Notes: generated from the sequence alone by a model not told the origin. Shown: positions 50,623 to 61,471, numbered from the stretch's first letter. The stretch is DNA of 64,000 nt from Solibacillus faecavium (GCF_014836905.1 NZ_JACSPZ010000004.1:310001-374000); one strand, 5' to 3'. Made by a program: numbers and translations.

Positions 50623-50651
50623 ATTCTAAGCTGTTTTTTATGAAATTTCAA
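50623..50651 (-). promoter_or_regulatory. SigA-type promoter of the valS leader
   Basis: Minus strand: TTGAAA at 50651-50646, a 17-bp spacer, TAGAAT at 50628-50623. Confidence 0.75.
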
Positions 50652-50722
50652 GTATCATATTCATTATCGGAAAACACTTTTTTTAATTTCTAAACATATA
50701 CTATGCAAAAGGAGTTTGGAAA

Positions 50723-50914
50723 TTGCGAAAAAATTATAACCCTTTCTTATTACCTCCATGGTTACGAAAATTCCGATTTTACATGAGATATTGCATTCTA
50801 CCGCTGACAATTTTCCAGGCAATACGTACAATACTCATTCCGACAACAGGCGATATCATATTATTAGCCATACTAATTTTATTTTGCTACTTATTATTGA
50901 CAGATTTTATTTAA
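50723..50914 (+). CDS. Small two-helix membrane protein, unknown function
   Basis: 63 residues: a basic, aromatic N-terminus (NPFLLPPWLRKFRFYMRY) and two hydrophobic helices separated by a short PTTGD turn. Start TTG at 50723, with AAAGGAG eight bases upstream, supports real translation. I do not recognise a family. It is divergent from valS and alone on its strand here. Confidence 0.6.
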   Translation: MRKNYNPFLLPPWLRKFRFYMRYCILPLTIFQAIRTILIPTTGDIILLAILILFCYLLLTDFI

Positions 50915-51000
50915 GTCTGGTTTGTTAAACAAAATAGGCTAGGACAGAAGAAATTTCATTGGATAAAAGAAAAGACCTTTATTAAGTAAGGAATATTTTA

Positions 51001-51140
51001 AAAATTGATTGGAATGGAGGGCGACTCCTGCGAGAATAGCAAAATTTATTTTGCGACGAGTAACCGCAGGAGCACCGACGCCAGAGACTACAGGCTCAGG
51101 CCGTGCCCGCGGAAAGCGTCCCGGAATGGAAATCAATTTT
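51001..51140. repeat. GC-rich intergenic repeat with 10-bp inverted ends
   Basis: Ends AAAATTGATT (51001-51010) and AATCAATTTT (51131-51140) are perfect inverted repeats. Just inside each end is GGAATGGA in direct orientation. The interior is GC-rich with nested hairpins: CTCCTGCG/CGCAGGAG (51025-51032, 51065-51072) enclosing GCAAAAT/ATTTTGC. It resembles the GGAATGGAGGGCGACTCCTG-type repeats scattered between genes in many Bacillaceae. No ORF. Confidence 0.75.
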
Positions 51141-51149
51141 AATGCCAGC

Positions 51150-51191
51150 AAAAAAAGTTCCATTATTCTCCCTGAGAATAATGGAACTTTT
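51150..51191 (-). terminator. Terminator after the SpoVID-like gene
   Basis: 18-bp perfect arms (51153-51170 and 51174-51191) with a 3-nt loop and T-run on the minus strand. Confidence 0.88.
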
Positions 51192-51214
51192 GGGTTATGT
51201 CCCAATCCCTTTTA

Positions 51215-51868
51215 TTATTTTTTTAATTGAATTTGGACACGGCTGTATGCATCTGCTAACTGCTCCAAAAAATCAATCTCTTCTGCTGGAAGATGTTGAG
51301 CCTGTCGTTGCACTTCCTCATGAAATAAAATATGACTTTCAACCTCTTCTTCCTGTTGGTCTGAAGTAGCCATATGCTGAATTGGCTCGACAGTTTCTTC
51401 AATTTCCTGAATTACTTCCACTTCCTTCTCCGCTTTTACTTCCTTTACCTCATCAATTTTCTTAACTTCTTCTATTGCTTGTACTTTTCTTTCCACATTA
51501 CAATTAACTTGCCAGCTACATGAACAGTACCCGTTATTTGGTTCTAGTTTTATTTCATTTATTTGCAGAGAAACCTTTTCAATCTGATCATTTGGGAAAT
51601 CAACCGAAAAAGGCAATGCATATTCAAAATAGCCGTAATCCTTTTCTATATCGATATGCTCAATATATATGCCTTCCTCTATTTCCTCCTCTCTCGCTTT
51701 ATGGTCAAATTGTATATTTCCTTTTACTACATAAATACCTCTTATCACTACAGAATCCTCATTAAATTCTTCATGCCATTTCGGTTCAACTACTATTTTT
51801 GAATTTTGTTGAATATTTCCTAATTGCTTCGGAAATGTAAACATTTCATTCATATGCCATTGTTGCAT
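51215..51868 (-). CDS. spoVID: Short SpoVID-like coat morphogenetic protein, no LysM
   Basis: 217 residues. The N-terminal ~115 form a beta-rich domain (VVEPKWHEEFNEDSVVIRGIYVVKG is interrupted here only by variable sites) like the SpoVID N-terminal domain, which binds SpoIVA and the spore surface. A Glu/Val/Lys-rich linker and a short terminal helix (LPAEEIDFLEQLADAYSRV) follow. B. subtilis SpoVID is 575 residues and ends in LysM; that part is absent. Position next to hemL is that of spoVID. The neighbour ysxE is missing. Confidence 0.78.
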   Translation of the reverse strand: MQQWHMNEMFTFPKQLGNIQQNSKIVVEPKWHEEFNEDSVVIRGIYVVKGNIQFDHKAREEEIEEGIYIEHIDIEKDYGYFEYALPFSVDFPNDQIEKVSLQINEIKLEPNNGYCSCSWQVNCNVERKVQAIEEVKKIDEVKEVKAEKEVEVIQEIEETVEPIQHMATSDQQEEEVESHILFHEEVQRQAQHLPAEEIDFLEQLADAYSRVQIQLKK

Positions 51869-51932
51869 AAAAATCCCCTCCCTACGCTTACATTATGCAT
51901 AGAAAGGGGATTTATGAGTTTATTAAGTAAGA

Positions 51933-53222
51933 TTATCTTGCTAATTTAGCAAATACATGATGGAATGCTTGCACTGTTTTAGCGATATGTTCCTCTGTAT
52001 GCGCTGTTGAAATAAACAATCCTTCAAATTGAGAAGGTGGTAAGAAAATGCCTTCTTCCGCCATTAATTTAAAGTATTCCGCAAATAATTCTAAATCAGA
52101 GCTTTTTGCTGTTTCAAAATCAATTACATCTTCATTTGTAAAGAAGAAACCGATCATTGAACCTGCACGATTAACAGTATGTGGAATATTATATTTCGTT
52201 GCTGCTGCACGGAAACCTTCTTCTAGTTGGTCACCTAGCTTACGGAAATATTTATACGACTCTTTATTTAAACGAGATAGTGTTTCATAGCCAGCCGTCA
52301 TAGCAAGTGGGTTGCCTGATAATGTCCCCGCTTGATAAATCGGACCTGCAGGAGCAATTTTCTCCATAATTTCACGTTTACCACCAAACGCACCTACTGG
52401 TAAACCACCACCGATAACTTTACCTAAACATGTAAGATCCGGAGTTATACCATAGTATTCCTGTGCACAACCGTAATCGACGCGGAAGCCTGTCATTACT
52501 TCATCAAAAATCAAAAGTGTTCCATTTTCCTCAGTAAGCTTACGCAAACCTTCCAAGAAACCTGGTTGAGGTGGTACAACCCCCATATTTCCTGCAACAG
52601 GCTCTAAAATAACAGCTGCCAGTTCTGAACCAAATTTTTCAAATACTAATTTTGCAGACTCTAAATCGTTGTATGCAACTGTTAAAGTATTTTTCGCAAT
52701 ATCTGCCGGTACACCAGGAGAATCCGGTAAACCAAGCGTTGCTACACCTGACCCAGCCTTAATTAAAAGGGAATCACCATGCCCGTGGTAAGAACCTTCA
52801 AATTTCAAAATTTTATCGCGTCCTGTATAACCACGTGCCAAACGTAATGCAGACATCGTTGCTTCAGTTCCAGAAGAAACAAAACGAATCATTTCCACAG
52901 AAGGTAGACGATCCATTACAAGCTTTGCCAATTTGTTTTCAGAAAGCGTTGGGGCACCAAACGATGCACCTTTAGCTGCCTGGTCCTGAATAGCAGATAC
53001 TACTTCAGGATGTGCATGTCCTAAAATTAACGGACCCCATGATAATACATAGTCAATATATTCATTACCATCAATATCTTTAATAACCGCGCCTTTGCCC
53101 GATTCCATAAAAATCGGATCCAAGTTTACTGATTTAAACGCACGTACAGGCGAGTTTACTCCACCTGGCATTAAGTCTACAGCTTCTGTAAATGCTGCTT
53201 TCGATTTTTCATAACTAGTCAT
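51933..53222 (-). CDS. hemL: Glutamate-1-semialdehyde 2,1-aminomutase
   Basis: About 429 residues. PLP enzyme that makes 5-aminolevulinate from glutamate semialdehyde. [12 protein letters not shown] at the N-terminus, FDEVMTGFR, and the PLP lysine in [20 protein letters not shown] at 53222 (MTSYEKSK) follows GGAGG; the longer frame to 53261 lies in hemB. Last gene of the hem operon. Confidence 0.97.
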   Translation of the reverse strand: MTSYEKSKAAFTEAVDLMPGGVNSPVRAFKSVNLDPIFMESGKGAVIKDIDGNEYIDYVLSWGPLILGHAHPEVVSAIQDQAAKGASFGAPTLSENKLAKLVMDRLPSVEMIRFVSSGTEATMSALRLARGYTGRDKILKFEGSYHGHGDSLLIKAGSGVATLGLPDSPGVPADIAKNTLTVAYNDLESAKLVFEKFGSELAAVILEPVAGNMGVVPPQPGFLEGLRKLTEENGTLLIFDEVMTGFRVDYGCAQEYYGITPDLTCLGKVIGGGLPVGAFGGKREIMEKIAPAGPIYQAGTLSGNPLAMTAGYETLSRLNKESYKYFRKLGDQLEEGFRAAATKYNIPHTVNRAGSMIGFFFTNEDVIDFETAKSSDLELFAEYFKLMAEEGIFLPPSQFEGLFISTAHTEEHIAKTVQAFHHVFAKLAR

Positions 53223-53223
53223 A

Positions 53224-54204
53224 TTATTTTTCCTCCAGCCAACGACAAACGTCTTTTGCATGATACGTAATAATTAAGTCCGAACCTGCACGCTTCATAC
53301 CTAATAATGTCTCAAGTACTACAGCCTTTTCATCTATCCAGCCATTTTGTGCAGCGGCTTTTACCATCGAATATTCCCCTGAAACGTTATACGCAACTAC
53401 TGGCACAGGGAAGGTATTTTTCACATCGCGAATAATATCCATATATGCTAGTGCTGGTTTAACTATAAGGAAATCTGCTCCTTCTTCTACATCTGAAGTT
53501 GCTTCACGAATTGCTTCCATTCGATTTGAAGGATCCATCTGATACGTTTTACGGTCACCAAATTGAGGAGCGCCTTCAGCTGCTTCACGGAATGGACCAT
53601 AATAGCTTGATGCGTATTTCACTGCATATGACATGATCGGTATATGCTGGAATCCTGCTGCATCTAATCCTGCACGAATTGCCACAACAAAACCGTCCAT
53701 CATGTTCGATGGTGCTATAATATCAGCACCTGCTTTCGCTTGAGAAACAGCAGTACGAGCCAGCACATCAAGTGATGGATCATTTAAGACTTGCTCTCCT
53801 TCAATTACACCACAATGACCATGGTCAGTAAATTCACATAAACAAGTGTCTGCTACTACTAAAAGATTAGGGTGACGCTCCTTAATTAAGCGAGTCGCTT
53901 TTTGAACAATTCCGTGGTCATGGTAAGCGCCGGTACCTACAGCATCCTTTTCAGCCGGAATACCAAATAGAAGTACCGCCTGAATACCTAACTCAACAAT
54001 TTCATCCACTTCGGCAGCTAACTTATCCAGTGATAATTGAAATACACCTGGCATAGAACTAACAGGATTTTTAATATTTTCGCCTTCAATAATAAATAAT
54101 GGATAAATTAAATCTTCTTTTTGTAAGTATGTTTCTTTTACTAGGGCACGCATCGCTGCACTTTGACGTAGGCGACGGTGACGCTGGAAATAAAGTTCTG
54201 TCAT
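53224..54204 (-). CDS. hemB: Porphobilinogen synthase
   Basis: 326 residues. It condenses two 5-aminolevulinates. The metal site [14 protein letters not shown] and the active-site lysines in [16 protein letters not shown] and [12 protein letters not shown] are present. Confidence 0.98.
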   Translation of the reverse strand: MTELYFQRHRRLRQSAAMRALVKETYLQKEDLIYPLFIIEGENIKNPVSSMPGVFQLSLDKLAAEVDEIVELGIQAVLLFGIPAEKDAVGTGAYHDHGIVQKATRLIKERHPNLLVVADTCLCEFTDHGHCGVIEGEQVLNDPSLDVLARTAVSQAKAGADIIAPSNMMDGFVVAIRAGLDAAGFQHIPIMSYAVKYASSYYGPFREAAEGAPQFGDRKTYQMDPSNRMEAIREATSDVEEGADFLIVKPALAYMDIIRDVKNTFPVPVVAYNVSGEYSMVKAAAQNGWIDEKAVVLETLLGMKRAGSDLIITYHAKDVCRWLEEK

Positions 54205-54947
54205 TTTTTCTGTTCCTCCAGGATGAGCTGCTCAATAACAGCCTGCATCGTATAGATTTTCGGTTGTACAATTGGTTCCACCCCATATTTAGCAAGGGCG
54301 GACGTTGTCACATGACCAATTGAGCCAAATTTAACATATCGCCAGTCCACATTCGGAACAATATGCTCAGCATAAATGTCAACTGCAGATGGACTTGCAA
54401 AAATAACAATTGGTTCTTCGTGTTCAAGTATGCATTGTTCAAGCTCTTGTAAATAAGTTGTACAAGGACGTGTTTCATAAACTGTCCATTCGTCTGCACC
54501 AGTGCCATCATGTATTGTACTTTTCGCCATCGAGCCTCGTAAAAATAATGCACGTTCTGTTGGGTCCATAACAAATTCCTTAACGAATACATCGGCACTG
54601 TAAACAGTCGGCATAAAGTGAATTGAATAGCCGTGCTGCTGTAAAAGTGTAGCTGTTTTTTCTCCGACAGCTGCGACTTTTATAGACGATGGGATCTTTA
54701 TTCTACTGCGCTCACACTTATTAATAAAGCTTGTCACGGCATTTTGACTCGTAAAAATTAACCATTGATACGAGTCGAGGTTAGCCGTATATATGCTATC
54801 TTCATCCGAAACTATTTCAGCAGTTTCGATTAATGGATAATTATATACTTTCCCACCATGTTGCTCAATTAATTGCTGTACTGACTGTACAACAGATGAA
54901 CCTGTAATAATAATCGTCTTTCCTAAAAGAGCATTACTCGGCATCAA
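54201..54947 (-). CDS. hemD: Uroporphyrinogen-III synthase
   Basis: 248 residues with the weakly conserved HemD fold: [11 protein letters not shown] at the N-terminus, [19 protein letters not shown] and [10 protein letters not shown]. It overlaps hemC by 14 bases and hemB by four, consistent with tight coupling. Confidence 0.94.
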   Translation of the reverse strand: MMPSNALLGKTIIITGSSVVQSVQQLIEQHGGKVYNYPLIETAEIVSDEDSIYTANLDSYQWLIFTSQNAVTSFINKCERSRIKIPSSIKVAAVGEKTATLLQQHGYSIHFMPTVYSADVFVKEFVMDPTERALFLRGSMAKSTIHDGTGADEWTVYETRPCTTYLQELEQCILEHEEPIVIFASPSAVDIYAEHIVPNVDWRYVKFGSIGHVTTSALAKYGVEPIVQPKIYTMQAVIEQLILEEQKK

Positions 54948-55866
54948 GCTCAGCCTTTACTTTTTGAATTAAATCAAAGGCGCCCTGCTCTGTTAATTTT
55001 GCGGCAACTGCTTTACCTAATTCATCAGCATTTGTGCCCGTTAATGTTTCTTTATATGTCACAGAAGCATCTGGTGCTGCTACTAAACCTGTTAAAGTAA
55101 GTGTTTCTCCATCCGCTACTGCATAGCCTGCAATCGGAACTTGGCAACCGCCATCCATTGCCGCTAAAAATGAGCGCTCTGCATGTGCTGTTTTCCACGT
55201 TGTCTGATCTGTTAGTTTCGCTAATTGTTCAAGAAGCTCTGTATCATCTGCACGACACTCAATACCTAACGAGCCTTGCGCAACTGCTGGTAGACAAATA
55301 TCTGTGTCTAAATATTCAGTTACGACATCATCGCTCCAACCAAGGCGTTTTAAGCCAGCTGCCGCCAAAATAATCGCATCAAAGCCTTCTGTTTTTAATT
55401 TGTTTAGGCGCGTGTCCACATTTCCACGAATCCATTTAATTTCTAGGTCTGGACGCACGTGTAATAACTGGGCGCTTCGGCGTAATGAGCTTGTACCGAC
55501 AACTGCCCCTTTTGGTAAATCGGCAAATTTCACATGACCGTTTGAAATAAAGGCATCGCGCGCATCTTCACGCGGTGGGATACAGCCGATTACAAGACCT
55601 TCCGGTAATACTGCCGGCATATCCTTCATAGAGTGCACTGCAAAATCGATTTCCTTATCAAATAAAGCTTGTTCGATTTCCTTTACAAAAAGACCTTTAC
55701 CCCCAACTTTAGAAAGCTGAACATCTAAAATCCGATCTCCTTTTGTGACAATTTCCTTTACCTCAAAATCAAAAGGAACGCCTGCAGCCTTTAATTCATT
55801 AATGAACCAATTTGTCTGTGTTAATGCTAATTTACTTCTACGAGATCCTACAATAATTTTTCTCAA
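54934..55866 (-). CDS. hemC: Hydroxymethylbilane synthase
   Basis: 310 residues. [31 protein letters not shown] and the dipyrromethane-binding cysteine in [11 protein letters not shown] are all present. Confidence 0.98.
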   Translation of the reverse strand: MRKIIVGSRRSKLALTQTNWFINELKAAGVPFDFEVKEIVTKGDRILDVQLSKVGGKGLFVKEIEQALFDKEIDFAVHSMKDMPAVLPEGLVIGCIPPREDARDAFISNGHVKFADLPKGAVVGTSSLRRSAQLLHVRPDLEIKWIRGNVDTRLNKLKTEGFDAIILAAAGLKRLGWSDDVVTEYLDTDICLPAVAQGSLGIECRADDTELLEQLAKLTDQTTWKTAHAERSFLAAMDGGCQVPIAGYAVADGETLTLTGLVAAPDASVTYKETLTGTNADELGKAVAAKLTEQGAFDLIQKVKAELDAE

Positions 55867-55884
55867 TATACTCCGACCTTTCTG

Positions 55885-56712
55885 TTAAACCCATAGATGG
55901 AAATTTGATAGTTTGCTGCCAAGGAAGAAATTAATGACGACGAGCAGAAATAACCCAACATGCACTTGTGCATAAGTCGTCCCAACTAACCTACCTCTTC
56001 GATGCAGCAAGAAAATAATTAAGTAAATAACGGATACGATGAAAGAGCCTAAAATTTTAACATCAAAAATAGAAACATTCTCTAATGTTAAAAATGCCCA
56101 TTCCAACCCTAAAATTAAACTTATAAGCAGCAATGGAATTCCGATTATTGTCGATAGATTAATCCATTTAACCATTTGTTGCAAACTTGGCAATCTTGAC
56201 CACAAATTATTTAATTTTTTCCGCTTTAAGATTCGATATAAAATTATATATAGTAGCGAAAAGACAAACGCCACAGAAAAAGCGGCGTAAGACATAATCG
56301 CAAAGCTAATATGGATCAATAACATTTCCGAGACTAAAGAATCACTCACAATTTGAGCGTTTGATTGAGGTGCAAATAAATGGATTGTCATAAATATAAA
56401 GCTCAATACATTTATAAAAAATACCGGTAAGTCGACACGGGCAATACAATGTAGCACGATCGACAGCGTAGTTAGAAGCCACGCATAAAAGAATACACCC
56501 TCATACAGAGACAAAATTGGGAATCGTTTTGTTTCGAAAATAAACAATACAATAAATAATATTTGCAATATCCACACTATCGAAACAAACCAAAACGCAA
56601 CACGTCTGAATTTCACATTTTTATAAAGATAATCAGTAAAATACAGTACGATACAAAGCCCGTAGAGAATAATCATGAGCTCATATAATCTTGTCATTAC
56701 TAGTTCTGTCAT
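55885..56712 (-). CDS. hemX: HemX, CcsA-like membrane protein
   Basis: About 275 residues with eight hydrophobic helices of the cytochrome-c-assembly (CcsA/HemX) fold. In B. subtilis HemX keeps GluTR (HemA) levels low. Start is ATG 56712 or GTG 56718; both fit the AGGAG site. Confidence 0.93.
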   Translation of the reverse strand: MTELVMTRLYELMIILYGLCIVLYFTDYLYKNVKFRRVAFWFVSIVWILQILFIVLFIFETKRFPILSLYEGVFFYAWLLTTLSIVLHCIARVDLPVFFINVLSFIFMTIHLFAPQSNAQIVSDSLVSEMLLIHISFAIMSYAAFSVAFVFSLLYIILYRILKRKKLNNLWSRLPSLQQMVKWINLSTIIGIPLLLISLILGLEWAFLTLENVSIFDVKILGSFIVSVIYLIIFLLHRRGRLVGTTYAQVHVGLFLLVVINFFLGSKLSNFHLWV

Positions 56713-56751
56713 ATGCACCCTACTCCTGTTTAAAACTAAAACCCACTTATG

Positions 56752-56803
56752 AAAAAAGCGCTTTCGGTATCTATGATTTTACCATATAGATACGAAAACG
56801 CTT
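56752..56803 (-). terminator. Intrinsic terminator between hemA and hemX
   Basis: Long hairpin with AAGCG-type arms (about 56756-56774 and 56785-56803) and a six-T run on the minus strand. It would limit read-through from hemA into hemXCDBL. Confidence 0.75.
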
Positions 56804-56846
56804 ATGTTCATTTGGTAAGGCTCAATGTCTATTGGCTATTGTTCAA

Positions 56847-58205
56847 TTAATAAGTTAAACCCGGACTTAAGTTTACTTCTTTAACTTTTTTGTTGGAAGT
56901 TGGTTTGACAACATGCATCTGCTGTACTTCTTGCTGCACTTCATCTTCAATCCCGAAAATTTGTTGGAATAGTGCTAGCTGTGCTTCTGCATCTTTGTCA
57001 TTGGCAAGCTCTTTTGCTTGAAGAATCGGTGTTTTCAGCAACTGATTAATAATTGACTTCGTATGTTTATTAATTATTTTACGCTCACGTTCCGTTAAGT
57101 TTGGCATCTTATTTTCAATGCTCATCATCGTTTCTTCCTGTATAGATGACGCTTTTTTACGCAATGCAGAAATAACCGGAACGACACCAAGCGTATTAAA
57201 CCAATCTTTGAATTGTATAATTTCGTTATGAATCATCGTCATAATTTCATATGCCGCACGCTCACGCTCCGCCAAGTTCGCTTGTACAATTCCTTGTAAA
57301 TCATCAATATCATACAGGAAAATATTCGGTACATCGCCAATACGCGGATCTAAATCTCGTGGTACTGCAATATCGACCATAAATAATGGGTCACCCTTAC
57401 GGAATTTTGCAACGTCCTTCATTAGATCGTAATCAATGACATAATCTGTTGCTCCTGTAGAACTGATTAAAATATCCGCTTCTAAAAGAGTACATTGTAA
57501 TTCATTCATTGCTTTTGCCTTACCATCGAATTTCGATGCTAAATTTTGGGCTTTTTCAAATGTACGATTAATAACCGTTACTTTACCTACACCGTTGCCA
57601 TATAGATTTTGAATCGCCAATTCACCCATCTTACCTGCACCTAAAATTGCAACATGTTTATTTTGTAAAGAACCGAAAATTTTCTTTGCAAGTTCTACGG
57701 CTGCATATGAAACAGATACAGCATTTTCACCAATCGCTGTATCACTATGGGCGCGTTTAGCAAATGTAACTGCTTGTTTAAATAACTGGTTGTAAACGGT
57801 TCCAGTAGTACCAATTTCTTGACCTTGTAAAAAGCTCTTTTTAACTTGTCCTAAAATTTGTGTTTCGCCCAATACCATCGAATCAATACCAGCCGTTACA
57901 CGGAATAGGTGGTTTAACGACTCATCCTCTTCATAAATGAATAAATGATCCTCGAATTGCTCCATTGGGATGTTAAACCAGTTAGCCAAAAATTGTTTAA
58001 TATAATAGCGGCCAGTGTGTAATTGATCAACAACCGCATAAATTTCTGTACGGTTACAAGTAGAGATAATTACGTTTTCTAATATGCTTTTTTGCTTTTG
58101 TAGCGCCTCCATAGCATTCGGAAGATCCGATTCGATAAACGATAACTTTTCACGAATTTCTACTGGCGCTGTTTTATAATTCAAGCCTACTACTAATGTA
58201 TGCAT
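56847..58205 (-). CDS. hemA: Glutamyl-tRNA reductase
   Basis: 452 residues. The catalytic cysteine is in [12 protein letters not shown] (near 50), the NADPH site in [11 protein letters not shown], and a C-terminal dimerisation region. It reduces Glu-tRNA to glutamate-1-semialdehyde, the first and controlled step of haem synthesis. A PerR-like box lies upstream. Confidence 0.97.
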   Translation of the reverse strand: MHTLVVGLNYKTAPVEIREKLSFIESDLPNAMEALQKQKSILENVIISTCNRTEIYAVVDQLHTGRYYIKQFLANWFNIPMEQFEDHLFIYEEDESLNHLFRVTAGIDSMVLGETQILGQVKKSFLQGQEIGTTGTVYNQLFKQAVTFAKRAHSDTAIGENAVSVSYAAVELAKKIFGSLQNKHVAILGAGKMGELAIQNLYGNGVGKVTVINRTFEKAQNLASKFDGKAKAMNELQCTLLEADILISSTGATDYVIDYDLMKDVAKFRKGDPLFMVDIAVPRDLDPRIGDVPNIFLYDIDDLQGIVQANLAERERAAYEIMTMIHNEIIQFKDWFNTLGVVPVISALRKKASSIQEETMMSIENKMPNLTERERKIINKHTKSIINQLLKTPILQAKELANDKDAEAQLALFQQIFGIEDEVQQEVQQMHVVKPTSNKKVKEVNLSPGLTY

Positions 58206-58403
58206 GAACCTCTACACCTCACACGTTCTAATTCATAGATTCTATTGTAACATAAAGGTAGCATGACTCACGTTTAGTTTGTGAACATGCTATGAAAGTA
58301 TTTGCTGAATATGATAAATCAAATCCTCTTTTCCGATTTTTGATCGGTAAGAGTTAAAAAATTTTTTGCTACGATGATATATACCCTAATTTCAAAAAGT
58401 TAA

Positions 58404-58420
58404 ATTAGAATTATTCTAAT
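58404..58420. promoter_or_regulatory. PerR-like box upstream of hemA
   Basis: A 17-bp perfect inverted repeat with the core TTAGAAT-T-ATTCTAA (58405-58419), 7-1-7 geometry. It matches the PerR consensus TTATAATnATTATAA at 13 of 15 positions. PerR controls hemAXCDBL in B. subtilis. About 200 bp lie between it and the hemA start; a TATATA-type -10 is a few bases downstream. Confidence 0.65.
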
Positions 58421-58463
58421 GTAAGTTTAACAAAGTTCGACATAGATTTCAATCATACAAACC

Positions 58464-58495
58464 GAAAAAGAAGCTCACTTATGCAATGAGCTTCT
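58464..58495 (-). terminator. Terminator after the vWA surface protein gene
   Basis: 9-bp arms AGAAGCTCA (58469-58477) and complement (58487-58495) with a five-T run on the minus strand. Confidence 0.8.
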
Positions 58496-58501
58496 AATTT
58501 G

Positions 58502-61459
58502 TCACATATTATGAATTTTTGTCGCGATAACGTTTCCTGATTCATCTAGAGCTTGGAATTCAACTTCTACGTATAAATCAAATTCAGGGAATTCATACAA
58601 TTGCGGTCGATGCATAAAGCGCGATGAACCACGTTCAGGTAAATCATAACGCACATCTCCACTAGGCGAAATAAATACGACACGCACCGCTTTTACATTT
58701 TCACAGCCTGTATTTACATCCGCGAGAATTGTTACACGTTCTTCTATACGTACATCTGTACGATTAAAGATTGTGTCCCCTACTAAACAACTATTATTCA
58801 AAGTTGGAGTTTTACATAAAATCGTAGTAATAATCGATTGTAAAGAGCCATGTAAATTCTCGATTGTTGAAATGTTTTGATACGTACCTTTTGTTTCAGA
58901 TGATATATCTTTCAATAACTTTTCATTCACAGTTGTGTATGAGCCAACTGAAACAGTATGAATCGCAATTCCCTTTTCTTTTGCCATTCGGATAACCTCA
59001 TCTAAGCCATTACTATTTGAATAGCCATCCGTTACCAATACAATTGCCTTATTTGTATATTGATTCGTAGTGAAATTATTCACTGCCGTTTTTAATGCTG
59101 ATACAATATTCGTCGAACGATTCTCATTTTTATAGCTCAGTAAGCTATCAATACCTGAAACGATTGCTGCTGTATCTGTTGCTTCATGGTTTGAACGATT
59201 GCTGAATCGATACACATGACTCGGATTCGCTCCAATTTGCTTCACCGTCTGTTTCACTTTGTCTGCTGTATAGTTTTTCGCATCTCGTACTTTCATCGAT
59301 CCTGAATGATCTACAACAAACATAACTTCAGATTCAACTGCACATAAATTATTTTCAAAACGTGGATTTGAAAATACAGATTGTGTAACAGTCGTATTTT
59401 TCAGTCCTTGAAAAACTTTATCATAGCGTGGATCCAAGTCAATCAATCGTGCTTTTACCTGTGAATTGCCGTATAGAATATCATCAAAGTATACAACTGC
59501 AGATCCGCGGCTACCTGTGTTATTATTGTAGTCTTTTGTATTTGTATCAAATGATACAACACGAGTTTTCCCATTGAACGATACTTCTACTGTTCCTTTA
59601 TAATCAGTAATAATAACACCACTTGGCGCTACTAAATTGACAATAACTTTTGTATATCGATCCATGCCTTCCGGACGTTGTTGTAATTCTTTCCCTGCCT
59701 GTAAAACGGCAATTTTTGATACAGCTCCTTCCAGTTTTCCGATTAGGTCTGCATAATCTTTTCGCAGTAAATTTTTATCGATTTGTCCTAAGCGATCGTA
59801 CATTGCTTTTATTACTTCGACCGATTCTTCATGCGCTAATGTAATTTGATCTGCAATCGGTAAAAACTTGCCTGTTAAATAAATAATGACAGCATGTAGC
59901 ATAGAATTGAAGGGAACTGTATCTTCTTCACTCATAACGCCTTGAAGATCGTATGTTGCTCGTCCTTCATTATTTACTGTGTACATTACTTTCGCATTTC
60001 CTAGACCGCCCCATGAAGATTCATCTTTCGGTCCTTCAATCATATAATCTAAAATTTGTTCAAATAACCAAACAGAAATAATTTGGCCTTCTAATTTCAA
60101 GTCGGCATTTCCGTATTGTATTTCCTTTGAAGTGACTTGCCCTTGTGTTAACTTACCATCGGATGTCGTATAAGATTCCCATTTAGAGCCTGTCATTACT
60201 TTTATATCTTCGTCATAATCGGTAATTGTAATAATCCCATTTGGTGTATATGGTACAGTCGTTGTTCCAACTACACCTTGTGGTAAAGCTGGCAATGGTT
60301 TTACTCCAGGATCAACCGTACCGCCGTTCCATTCTGTCTGCTCTGGATCAAACACTTCATACGTGATGCGAAGCTCTGCTTTTGGTACATATCGCATCGA
60401 TACTTCAATGACTTGATTTTTATATGTGTGGTATTTCTCCGTTGGATTGACCATTTCAAAGCGAATCGTATCAACTACCGACTTTGTAAGTGCCGGTGCT
60501 GTCACATATACATTTAACTGAGGGCCATCTGTATATACTACTGTCGATTGTCCACTTGTACTCGTGTTCGTTTCCGATACTTTCGCTCCAGCTACAGAGG
60601 TAACTTTAAACGCAAGCGATTCATCATATGAAATGTCATTGCCATAGCTATCGCGCAAGTTAATTGTAATTAAAGAGGAATCCAGACCGTTGGCAGTAAG
60701 TTCTTCTTTTGCTACTTTAATGTCTTTTACAGCTTTGTAAACGTCCGGTCTAGTCGTTTTATCATCCGGATTTTTGCCTGGCTTTGTTGGAATGGTTACC
60801 GTTCCATCTTTACTTTCAATAAAGTTTGTTGGCAACGTTATCTTATTATTGTCCTTACCAGTAGGAGCGCTTGATAATCCTTCTATAGCCATTTTCCCTT
60901 GCTGATTAATTCGATACATAAAAACGGCCATATCTCCTCGGTTAATATTGCGGGTCGGCTTATAATCTTCAAATGTGCGCTTACCAGATGTTCCAGTAGT
61001 AATTTCATTCATATATAAATATTGAACTGCTTGTACTTCCGATAAATCTAAACCATTAACTGCTGCATATAAGCGGGCAAAATGACCTCTGGAAATGTTT
61101 GCATTACGCTTTGATGGATTGTCTGCTCCATATAGCGGTATATTCAACTCACTGTAATATTCATATAACATATCCTTATTGTTCGTATTGAAATGATAAT
61201 TACTATCCAACTTCGCTAAAAACTGAAGCATTTGCCATTCCATAACGAGAGTGCCAGATTGGAATTTGTTCCCGCCATATAATTGCATATAATCCTTGTC
61301 TACTGCCCATTTAGCCGCTTTATATTTCGAATTAGATTTAGCAATATCCGAAATTTGCTTGTTTGCTGCTTCCACCTCTATCGGACCAAATGGAAAAGCT
61401 AAAGAGAGAACTAGAAGACAAGATAGCAACATCGCCATTAGTTTCTTCATTTTATTCAT
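58502..61459 (-). CDS. Large secreted surface protein with SLH-like and vWA domains
   Basis: 985 residues. Signal peptide about 1-31 (LLSCLLVLSLAFPFGPIEVEA). Residues ~35-195 resemble divergent SLH repeats (AAKWAVDKDYMQLYGG, ISRGHFARLYAAV, INRGDMAVFMYRI). A Pro/Lys linker leads to Ig-like beta regions, then a von Willebrand A domain near 700-880 with a MIDAS motif VDHSGSMK and VTDGYSN. It suggests a wall-bound protein that binds ligands through a metal ion. It follows another SLH protein gene by 12 bases. Confidence 0.85.
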   Translation of the reverse strand: MNKMKKLMAMLLSCLLVLSLAFPFGPIEVEAANKQISDIAKSNSKYKAAKWAVDKDYMQLYGGNKFQSGTLVMEWQMLQFLAKLDSNYHFNTNNKDMLYEYYSELNIPLYGADNPSKRNANISRGHFARLYAAVNGLDLSEVQAVQYLYMNEITTGTSGKRTFEDYKPTRNINRGDMAVFMYRINQQGKMAIEGLSSAPTGKDNNKITLPTNFIESKDGTVTIPTKPGKNPDDKTTRPDVYKAVKDIKVAKEELTANGLDSSLITINLRDSYGNDISYDESLAFKVTSVAGAKVSETNTSTSGQSTVVYTDGPQLNVYVTAPALTKSVVDTIRFEMVNPTEKYHTYKNQVIEVSMRYVPKAELRITYEVFDPEQTEWNGGTVDPGVKPLPALPQGVVGTTTVPYTPNGIITITDYDEDIKVMTGSKWESYTTSDGKLTQGQVTSKEIQYGNADLKLEGQIISVWLFEQILDYMIEGPKDESSWGGLGNAKVMYTVNNEGRATYDLQGVMSEEDTVPFNSMLHAVIIYLTGKFLPIADQITLAHEESVEVIKAMYDRLGQIDKNLLRKDYADLIGKLEGAVSKIAVLQAGKELQQRPEGMDRYTKVIVNLVAPSGVIITDYKGTVEVSFNGKTRVVSFDTNTKDYNNNTGSRGSAVVYFDDILYGNSQVKARLIDLDPRYDKVFQGLKNTTVTQSVFSNPRFENNLCAVESEVMFVVDHSGSMKVRDAKNYTADKVKQTVKQIGANPSHVYRFSNRSNHEATDTAAIVSGIDSLLSYKNENRSTNIVSALKTAVNNFTTNQYTNKAIVLVTDGYSNSNGLDEVIRMAKEKGIAIHTVSVGSYTTVNEKLLKDISSETKGTYQNISTIENLHGSLQSIITTILCKTPTLNNSCLVGDTIFNRTDVRIEERVTILADVNTGCENVKAVRVVFISPSGDVRYDLPERGSSRFMHRPQLYEFPEFDLYVEVEFQALDESGNVIATKIHNM

Positions 61460-61471
61460 TTTTGCAACTCC

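Noticed and set aside
50939-51205. Minus-strand 88-codon frame over the GC-rich repeat
   Set aside because: It spans the inverted repeat and a terminator, and lacks a ribosome-binding site.
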